Below, piece after piece: positions 57,845-64,000 of a stretch of DNA of 64,000 bases. Positions within the stretch are counted from its first letter, which is position 1, and each line of letters begins with the position of its first letter. Below the pieces are notes generated by a model. That model saw only the letters and a list, made by a program, of their open reading frames with translations, made no database searches and was not told the DNA's origin. A program made the position numbers and the translations under genes. The DNA is from Sphingobacterium detergens (GTDB lineage Bacteria > Bacteroidota > Bacteroidia > Sphingobacteriales > Sphingobacteriaceae). The stretch lies in NCBI RefSeq assembly GCF_003610355.1, contig NZ_RAPY01000001.1:1426001-1490000 (forward strand), read 5' to 3'.

Positions 57845-58921
57845 CTATTTCCTTTTAAAGTTTGTGATGGTTTTTCCATTGTAAGCAGACACACCATCTA
57901 GTGAACCAAACCAAATATTGCGTTTATCATCTTCTAAAATCCCGAAGATCATTGGTTTATTTACGATTTCTGTTACCGTTGGATACCCATTCGACAAGGA
58001 TTTCTCTGCATAACGGGAAAGCACCCAGCTTTTCTTATCAGCACTTTCTGAGCTGGTCAAAATATTGCCTTCTTTGTCTTCGTAGATATATCCAACAAAA
58101 TTCCTGGTAAAATTGGTAAATGTACGGCCATCATAACGCCAAAGACCATCATAACCTCCTAGCCAAATATTATCTTTTCTATCTTTGATTATTGACCTGA
58201 CATTTGCAAATGGTTTTCCGTCTTTATTGGTTACAACCGTAAATGTCTTTCCATCATAAATGCAAGCATATCCCCTGGTACCGAACCAAAGTTTTCCTGA
58301 CTTATCTTCAACAATAGCATTCACATCATTGTGCATGGGATGATTTTCCGAAAGCTGCTGTTGGTAAATGGTCACGTGGACAGAATCACTGTTAATCGCA
58401 ACAGCCCCTTCCTTCATTTTAAAATTTTGAAAAGATTTCCCATCGTAGCGGCTTACCCCATTATCGGAGCCAAACCAAATAGAACCGAACCTATCTTCAT
58501 AAAGAGTTGTTACCCGGTCACTGGCAAGACCATCCTTGCTTGTAAAATTCCGAAAGGATTTTCCATCGTAATAATAGACACCCGAACCGATAGAAGCAAA
58601 CCAAAAGTTTCCCTTTTTATCTTCTAACACAGAAAAAAAACGTGCTGAACTCACTTGATTGGTTACATTGGTAAACGATTTTCCATCATATCGAAATACC
58701 CCCTCCCATGAGGCCATCCAGATATTCCCTTTTCGATCTTGTTTGATTGTACGTACGATACTGTTTGGGCCATGCAGCGAAGAAGCGGTATTAGTTCCAG
58801 ATGGAATACGGTCTACTTCAGACTGCATATTGCCTATTTGTTCAGCTGCTTTTTTGTGCTGTGCGCTACAATTACTAGCGGTAAATACAGAGAGTAACGT
58901 ATATATGAATATGTACTTCAT
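57845..58921 (-). CDS. Two-component-regulator-propeller-type periplasmic protein
   Basis: This exported protein of 358 residues has a signal peptide (~1-20). Seven repeats follow, most with the pattern ED+GNIWFGS..GVxRYDGKSFxNFT; they match the 'two-component regulator propeller' repeat and together would close one seven-bladed propeller. One repeat is degenerate. In Bacteroidota such propellers usually form the sensor half of hybrid two-component systems; here the propeller stands alone. It is divergent from a membrane-spanning winged-helix regulator, a possible partner. Its stop abuts an 11-bp repeat array. Confidence 0.9.
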   Translation of the reverse strand: MKYIFIYTLLSVFTASNCSAQHKKAAEQIGNMQSEVDRIPSGTNTASSLHGPNSIVRTIKQDRKGNIWMASWEGVFRYDGKSFTNVTNQVSSARFFSVLEDKKGNFWFASIGSGVYYYDGKSFRNFTSKDGLASDRVTTLYEDRFGSIWFGSDNGVSRYDGKSFQNFKMKEGAVAINSDSVHVTIYQQQLSENHPMHNDVNAIVEDKSGKLWFGTRGYACIYDGKTFTVVTNKDGKPFANVRSIIKDRKDNIWLGGYDGLWRYDGRTFTNFTRNFVGYIYEDKEGNILTSSESADKKSWVLSRYAEKSLSNGYPTVTEIVNKPMIFGILEDDKRNIWFGSLDGVSAYNGKTITNFKRK

Positions 58922-59025
58922 GATTTTTTATTTAATGGACAGAAACACCTTTGGATAAATCTGCTCTTTTATTTTTATAATTTATTTCTTTCAATGGGCA
59001 TATTAGTCATCGTGCCAAAGCGGAG

Positions 59026-59181
59026 CTAAGTCGGTGCTTTCCAAAACAATTTGTTTTTTTTAATATTGGGCTGACATACGACAGCTCGGGTATCGTTTTT
59101 CGGCCGGGTCAATCGGTGAAAATCAAGTATTCCCAATAGCCAGATCAGCACAAGCCATAACACAGTTTTTTTAGTTTTCAT
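59026..59181 (-). CDS. Possible 51-residue membrane-anchored small protein
   Basis: The minus strand has an ATG-to-TAG frame of 51 residues. It starts MKTKKTVLWLVLIWLLGILD, a basic end followed by one hydrophobic helix, then a polar tail that includes RLTRPKNDTR. This resembles a small anchored or secreted peptide. It lies between the propeller gene and the membrane regulator in the propeller's direction, 105 bp upstream of it. No homologue is known to me, and chance is possible. Confidence 0.4.
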   Translation of the reverse strand: MKTKKTVLWLVLIWLLGILDFHRLTRPKNDTRAVVCQPNIKKNKLFWKAPT

Positions 59182-59311
59182 CCCATATCAAAGTTGATAC
59201 AGCGAAATTACTTTGGTATTTTTCAGTCCGGGGAATTTGGATTGTAAATAAAAATGTAAACTTTGTAAATAAATCGTAAATAGCATGTTATATAAGGAAA
59301 AACTGTTCAAA

Positions 59312-60175
59312 ATGAGAAGTAGATATGTATATGGGTCCTTGCTGCTCCTGTCTATTTGTATCGTCTTCGGTTCTTTTAGCATCAACAATACCGACGACTT
59401 TGATTTCGCAAAAAGGGAAGTTTTGCTTCGCAGAATCGGACACGAATTACTCTTACAGACTGGTGACAGTACGTCAAGGGTGCTCCCTATAGAAAAGGTT
59501 GCGGAAAACGAATATCAGATCAAGTTTGAGCATGACTTCAGTTTTCAGCCGGATTCTTTGGTGAATACAACACGACGTCTATTAGCAAAAGACCCCTTCG
59601 CTGTCGATTATATTGTTCGTGTTGTAAAATGCGGCAATTCCAATGTGGCCTACAGCTATTCCATATCCAAAAATAAAAAAGACGATATTATCGCCTGTAT
59701 AGGAAGAGTACAACCTAGTGCCTGTTACATGATCAATATTAAATTCAAACCGACAGGAATTCATACAACTAAAAACAGCTATCTGCTGGGCAGTCTCCCG
59801 ATCTTAGCTATTGTTGGATTTATTTTTTTGAGATCTGTAAAATCGCGAAAAAACACAGCTAAAGATCAGTCGACCACCCTGTTCACCCTGGGATCAGTGT
59901 TGTTCAACGCAAAAGAACGACAACTGATTATCCATGACAGAACGATAGACCTGACCGGAACCGAAGCCCGTCTGCTACTCATTTTTGCATCCTCACCAAA
60001 CGAAACTATCATGAGAAGCCGCTTGCAAAAAGAGATCTGGGAAGATGAAGGTGTTATTGTAGGGCGCAGTCTGGATATGTTTATATCAAAACTGAGAAAA
60101 AAATTGGAAATTGATCCGAAGATCAATATTGTTGTTATACGTGGGAAAGGCTATAAGCTTGAAATTAGCGCTTAA
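59312..60175 (+). CDS. Membrane-spanning winged-helix (OmpR-type) regulator
   Basis: This one-component regulator has about 287 residues from the preferred start MRSRYVYGS (59312); a frame extension to 59285 adds nine residues. An N-terminal helix (~5-22) leads to a predicted periplasmic domain of ~130 residues, a second helix (~157-174, LLGSLPILAIVGFIFL) and a cytoplasmic OmpR/PhoB winged-helix domain (LTGTEARLLLIFASSPNE; VGRSLDMFISKLRKKLE; RGKGYKLE). This is a ToxR/CadC-like idea with two membrane helices, and DNA binding by a membrane-tethered domain. No receiver domain is present. The divergent propeller protein could be the periplasmic ligand or partner; this is inferred from location. 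Confidence 0.88.
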   Translation: MRSRYVYGSLLLLSICIVFGSFSINNTDDFDFAKREVLLRRIGHELLLQTGDSTSRVLPIEKVAENEYQIKFEHDFSFQPDSLVNTTRRLLAKDPFAVDYIVRVVKCGNSNVAYSYSISKNKKDDIIACIGRVQPSACYMINIKFKPTGIHTTKNSYLLGSLPILAIVGFIFLRSVKSRKNTAKDQSTTLFTLGSVLFNAKERQLIIHDRTIDLTGTEARLLLIFASSPNETIMRSRLQKEIWEDEGVIVGRSLDMFISKLRKKLEIDPKINIVVIRGKGYKLEISA

Positions 60176-60341
60176 GAAGAGGTTCGCATGAATATGACCT
60201 GTCCCTAAAACCAGGATAAGGGCTTTCTAAAATTGTACCCTACTGTGAACTGAATGAATACAAGATTTGTTCAGTTCACAGCTATTGCATCTGATCCCCG
60301 ATCTACCTCTCTCGGTCTATGCCCCTGATAAAGTACACAAA

Positions 60342-60375
60342 AAAATCCCTCTCTACTTGCGTAAAGAGGGATTTT
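60342..60375 (-). terminator. Terminator downstream of tRNA-Leu
   Basis: aaaatccctct (60342-60352) and agagggatttt (60365-60375) form an 11-bp perfect stem with a 12-nt loop. It begins right after the tRNA 3' end on the minus strand and is followed by a run of T. Confidence 0.88.
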
Positions 60376-60376
60376 G

Positions 60377-60456
60377 TACCCGGAGCCGGAGTCGAACCGG
60401 CACGGTTTCCCACTGGTGTTTGAGACCAGCGCGTCTACCAATTCCGCCATCCGGGC
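60377..60456 (-). tRNA. tRNA-Leu (CAA anticodon)
   Basis: The minus strand folds as a cloverleaf: acceptor arm gcccgga pairing with tccgggt (one G-U), D-arm containing aattggtaga, anticodon stem ctggt/accag around loop ctcaaac (anticodon CAA), an 11-nt extra arm (tgggaaaccgt) and T-arm gccgg-ttcgact-ccggc. The extra arm and the anticodon identify leucine, reading UUG codons. The CCA end is not encoded. A terminator follows directly. Confidence 0.95.
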
Positions 60457-60570
60457 ATATCCGTTTGGGATGATGCAAAAGTAGGTTTTTTATTGAAAAA
60501 GAGAAAACTTTTTGAACAAATTTCCACTTAAATTCAATAGTACACTGAAATACAGTCAAATAATTTTTCG

Positions 60571-61305
60571 TTAATTACTCAAAAAACTCGCTCTAACCGT
60601 TATATTCGCTGTTTTCTTACGTGAAGTTGTATTAAAAGCTCCTCCCGAAGAGTACTCTTCGTTATCATTTTGACCAGTTATCTGAAAAATTCCCAGATCG
60701 GCTTTCACCAGACTACCTAATCCTGCATTCGATTCCTTGGCAATATTGTCGGCACGTTGGTGTGCATTTTTTGAAGCTTGGGAGATCAGTTCTAATTTCA
60801 GATCCTCCAATTTTGAGTAATAATAATTTGGCGTACTCGAACTCAGCTCTATTCCTTTCGAGATCAATGTTGATATTTCCCTTGAAGCGTTGTCCACCTT
60901 ATTCAGATCTCTGGATTCCACACTTACTGTCTGTGACAAGGTATAACCCGAAAATGTATTATAACCGTTCCCCTTTCCATCGGTATGGTATTCAAAATCT
61001 TTAGCGATATTCACGGCCTCAAAACGAATTTCATCTACTTTAATCCCTTGTTGCACTAAAAAGTCACGTACCAGATCACGATCTGTTGCCAATTGTGCCG
61101 ATGCCGCACTTAATTCAAAGTTCTTCCTACTGAAAGTTGCGTTCCATTTTACCAAATCAGATTCAAAATCTTTCTTTGCATTGCCGTTGACGGTAATTGT
61201 TTGTGTGGATTTATATTTATACCGATATGCATTGCCCAGGATCCATGCAGTAAGCAACACGGCGACGCTCACGATAACAGAAACAATAATAGATGATGAT
61301 TTCAT
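60571..61305 (-). CDS. SIMPL-domain (DUF541) protein, periplasmic
   Basis: This protein has about 244 residues from MKSSSIIVSV; an upstream in-frame TTG at 61344 would add 13 residues without a family pattern. One N-terminal hydrophobic segment (~5-22) acts as an anchor or signal. The rest is a SIMPL domain (ITVNGNAKKDFESDLVKWNATFS; SGYTLSQTVSVESRDLNKV; ISQASKNAHQRADNIAKESNAGLG), a family of periplasmic proteins linked to stress tolerance but with no firm biochemical function. It is divergent from the S9 peptidase gene by about 90 bp. Confidence 0.88.
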   Translation of the reverse strand: MKSSSIIVSVIVSVAVLLTAWILGNAYRYKYKSTQTITVNGNAKKDFESDLVKWNATFSRKNFELSAASAQLATDRDLVRDFLVQQGIKVDEIRFEAVNIAKDFEYHTDGKGNGYNTFSGYTLSQTVSVESRDLNKVDNASREISTLISKGIELSSSTPNYYYSKLEDLKLELISQASKNAHQRADNIAKESNAGLGSLVKADLGIFQITGQNDNEEYSSGGAFNTTSRKKTANITVRASFLSN

Positions 61306-61398
61306 AATCAGTTTTTTATATTTACGTAACAATGAATATACCAAAAAATCAACGATTTTTTATTTTTTATAGATAAATTGCAGCAAAAGAATTTAAAC

Positions 61399-64000
61399 AT
61401 GAATAAGAAAAATATCTGTATCCCATTCTGTTTTCTCGCGACCTTAGCTGTGCACGCACAAAAGAAACCAGTGGACCATACGGTATATGATAGCTGGCAA
61501 AGCATATCATCTCCCTATATCAGTAAATCGGGTAAATTTGTACTCTTTCAGGTTGCTCCACAAGAAGGAGATAGCCAACTGTTCCTGAAAACAAAAGAAA
61601 ACAAAGAATTGATTCAGATTCCGCGGGGCTATAATGGAAAACTGACCGATACAGAAAATCATTTGATCAGCTTAATCAAAGCACCCTTTGCCGTAACACG
61701 TGAGGCAAAAATCAAAAAGAAAAAAACGGAGGATTTACCTAAAGACTCTCTGGCAATCTACAATTTAACCAGCTCTTCGCTTGTTAAATTTGCACAGGTG
61801 AAATCCTATAAAGTTGCAGAACAAAATAACAATTTTGTTTCCTTCCTATTTGATAAACAAGCGGACGAAAAAACAGGCTCATCCAAAAATCCGGCTGACA
61901 CTACTCAAAACAAGAAAAATAGCAACGACAAAAAGAAGAAAGCCGTCGCTACATTAGCTTTATATGATCTTAATTCTGGAGATTCGGTCCAATTCTCCCT
62001 AGTAGATCAATATGAATGGAACAAAAATGGAACAAAACTTGTTTTTTCAAAGAAAACTGACGCAAAAGACAGCCTTTCTAGAGAATCTGGAGTCTATTTA
62101 TATGATATAGCAACCAAAAACCTAAAAAAAATATCAACAGGCAAAGGTGAATACAAAAATTTCAGTTTTGATGAAACGGGTAATCAACTGGCTTACTTAG
62201 GTGATCTCTCCAAGGAAAAAGCACTGGTTAAAAACTATAACCTCTATTATTATACCAATGGTATCGATACCGCACAGTACCTAGCTACCAAAAATAGCTC
62301 GGGTATTCCCAAAAACTGGGCAGTCAGCGGAGATGGAAATATCCGGTTCAGCAAAAATGGTGAAAAGCTTTTCTTTGGTATCGCACCTATCCCCCGTGTC
62401 AAAGACACGACATTAGTTGATTTTGAACATGCCAAAGTCGATGTGTGGGGCTGGCAGGATGACTACTTACAACCCATGCAACTGGTCAACCTAAAAAAAG
62501 ATCTTTCCAAAAATTTCTTAGCGGTTACCTACCCCAAAAGCAATCGTACAGTTATCCCACTGACAGATGAGACCTTCAATTCCACGACGCTTACAGCGGA
62601 TGGAAACGCAGAGTATGTATTGGCGCGTACAGATTTTGGTAAACGGATCGAAAGTCAATGGAAAGGTGGCACAAAAGAAGATATCCACCTGGTCTCAACA
62701 AGGACTGGTCAACGGGAATTAATTCTTTCCAACTTCTCGGGAAATGTGGCGCTGAGTCCAGATGCTAAATATGTCGTTTATTTCGATGAAGAGAAAGGAA
62801 CCTGGAATTCTTATCAGATTAGCTCTAAAAGGAAGGTCGTATTAAACGAAGGTATCCCGGCATCCTTTGCTGATGAGGAGAACGATATGCCTACCGCAGC
62901 ACAGGGATATGGTATGGCAGCCTGGAGCGCTGACTACAAAGGCGTATACCTCAACTCACGTTATGACATCTGGTATTTTAATCTGGATGGATCCAATAAA
63001 TCCATTCTCACCAACGGTTATGGTGCTGCTTCCCAAACGACATTCCGTTACCTCCCTTTACGACGTGATGAAGACCGTGATCAGCCATTGACCCTGGACT
63101 ACAAAAAAGGAGGCTTCCTGACATCATTTGACAATAAAACCAAAGAATCTGGTTTTTATCAATTCAAAGGGCAGCATAATGATCCCAAAAGCCTTTTTGT
63201 TGAACCAAAAACATTTAGAAATATAAATGCTTCTGCTGATCAACAAACGATCCTTTATAGCAAGGAAGACTATAACAATTCGCCTAACGTTTATATCAAT
63301 AGTATCAAGTTCAAAGATGAACTGCAACTTTCCGATATTAATAAACAACAAGCAAACTATAACTGGGGCACTGCCGAACTTGTGCATTGGACCACACCAG
63401 CAGGTCATCAGGCGGAAGGTATTCTTTACAAACCTGAAAATTTTGACCCTGCAAAAAAATACCCGATCATTGCTTATTTCTACGAGAAACTGTCGGATGG
63501 TCTTTATACCTACCAACCACCTGCTCCTACCCCTTCGCGACTAAATATACCCTATTTCGTAAGCAACGAGTATTTGGTATTTGCACCAAATATCAGTTAT
63601 GAAACCGGACATCCCGGAAAGTCCGCAGAGGAATATATCAATTCGGGAATGCGTTATTTAGCACAAAACTCCTGGGTAGACAGCACCAAAATGGGCATTC
63701 AGGGGCAAAGCTGGGGCGGTTATCAGGTAGCTCACCTGATCACACGCACCAATATGTATGCTGCAGCATGGACCGGAGCACCAGTAGTCAATATGACTTC
63801 CGCTTATGGGGGAATACGTTGGCAGTCGGGTATGTCACGTCAATTCCAGTACGAGCATACACAAAGCCGTATCGGAAAAACCCTATGGGAGGCGCCCGAA
63901 CTCTATTTGGAGAATTCGCCCCTGTTTCACATGAACAAGGTAAATACACCTGTTGTTATTATGGCCAACGATAATGATGGTGCTGTGCCATGGTACCAAG
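61399..64000 (+). CDS. S9-family prolyl oligopeptidase (3' end beyond window)
   Basis: This secreted serine peptidase has 867 residues within the window and runs past the right edge. A signal peptide (ending HAQK) precedes a large propeller-like region (~30-640) with many lysine-rich loops, and then the alpha/beta-hydrolase domain. The nucleophile is S771 in GQSWGGYQ, and an Asp-containing segment (MANDNDGAVPW) is at the end of the window; the catalytic His would lie outside. S9 enzymes of this kind cleave short peptides, often after proline, and are common in Bacteroidota. Its first ATG is 93 bp from the divergent SIMPL gene. Confidence 0.93.
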   Translation, partial: MNKKNICIPFCFLATLAVHAQKKPVDHTVYDSWQSISSPYISKSGKFVLFQVAPQEGDSQLFLKTKENKELIQIPRGYNGKLTDTENHLISLIKAPFAVTREAKIKKKKTEDLPKDSLAIYNLTSSSLVKFAQVKSYKVAEQNNNFVSFLFDKQADEKTGSSKNPADTTQNKKNSNDKKKKAVATLALYDLNSGDSVQFSLVDQYEWNKNGTKLVFSKKTDAKDSLSRESGVYLYDIATKNLKKISTGKGEYKNFSFDETGNQLAYLGDLSKEKALVKNYNLYYYTNGIDTAQYLATKNSSGIPKNWAVSGDGNIRFSKNGEKLFFGIAPIPRVKDTTLVDFEHAKVDVWGWQDDYLQPMQLVNLKKDLSKNFLAVTYPKSNRTVIPLTDETFNSTTLTADGNAEYVLARTDFGKRIESQWKGGTKEDIHLVSTRTGQRELILSNFSGNVALSPDAKYVVYFDEEKGTWNSYQISSKRKVVLNEGIPASFADEENDMPTAAQGYGMAAWSADYKGVYLNSRYDIWYFNLDGSNKSILTNGYGAASQTTFRYLPLRRDEDRDQPLTLDYKKGGFLTSFDNKTKESGFYQFKGQHNDPKSLFVEPKTFRNINASADQQTILYSKEDYNNSPNVYINSIKFKDELQLSDINKQQANYNWGTAELVHWTTPAGHQAEGILYKPENFDPAKKYPIIAYFYEKLSDGLYTYQPPAPTPSRLNIPYFVSNEYLVFAPNISYETGHPGKSAEEYINSGMRYLAQNSWVDSTKMGIQGQSWGGYQVAHLITRTNMYAAAWTGAPVVNMTSAYGGIRWQSGMSRQFQYEHTQSRIGKTLWEAPELYLENSPLFHMNKVNTPVVIMANDNDGAVPWYQ

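Overview
The window looks like chromosome from a Bacteroidota bacterium of the Sphingobacteriaceae, probably a Sphingobacterium. That is inferred from the gene content: a SusC/SusD pair, YaiO-type and retropepsin-PDZ proteins, a DUF5690-like transporter, a TPP-riboswitch thi operon and few Shine-Dalgarno sites. No rRNA, phage, insertion sequence or CRISPR array is seen. One tRNA-Leu(CAA) is present.

Layout. 1-4.5 kb: a divergent HTH regulator and a four-gene lipid/isoprenoid cassette (HMG-CoA reductase, CDP-alcohol phosphatidyltransferase, CdsA-like enzyme, dolichol/phytol-kinase-like protein). 4.7-7.3 kb: GH78 rhamnosidase. 7.5-13.6 kb: thiamin operon thiS-thiC-tenI-thiE-thiG-thiH-thiF behind a TPP riboswitch. 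13.7-23.7 kb: a YaiO-like outer-membrane barrel facing an operon of a hybrid kinase, a single receiver, a HEAT protein and a GT2 synthase fused to an LtaS-like phosphotransferase; together these look like a signal-controlled surface-glycan system. 24-27.3 kb: FAD oxidoreductase, MFS-like transporter and XRE-cupin regulator. 27.5-34.7 kb: GH16 lipoprotein, SnoaL-like lipoprotein, an mhq-like operon (VOC dioxygenase, GNAT, hydrolase), a Gfo/Idh/MocA oxidoreductase, a cold-shock protein and a DEAD-box helicase. 34.7-39.3 kb: CPA2 antiporter, LytS/LytTR two-component pair, small HMA-fold protein. 39.3-48.2 kb: fatty-acid beta-oxidation (thiolase, acyl-CoA dehydrogenase, FadJ-like) beside the methylcitrate cycle (prpB, prpC, prpD), a coherent route for odd-chain acids and propionyl-CoA. 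48.6-53.4 kb: SusD/SusC. 53.7-55.8 kb: RtcB-PrfH RNA repair/ribosome rescue pair. 56.2-60.2 kb: retropepsin-PDZ protein, a seven-repeat propeller protein and a divergent membrane-spanning winged-helix regulator. 60.3-64 kb: tRNA-Leu, a SIMPL-domain protein and a truncated S9 peptidase.

The least explained structure is a pair of intergenic elements (about 4477-4617 and 57656-57840). Both are built from 11-bp units with a conserved CNANGAA-like core and a variable tail, arranged in opposite orientations around a short centre, so that each could fold as a long phased hairpin. Other points worth a second look are the glycosyltransferase-LtaS fusion operon, the HMG-CoA reductase lipid cassette, the RtcB-PrfH pair, a thiS start-codon sequestor downstream of the TPP riboswitch, and a FadJ-like protein that lacks one of the two hydratase glutamates.
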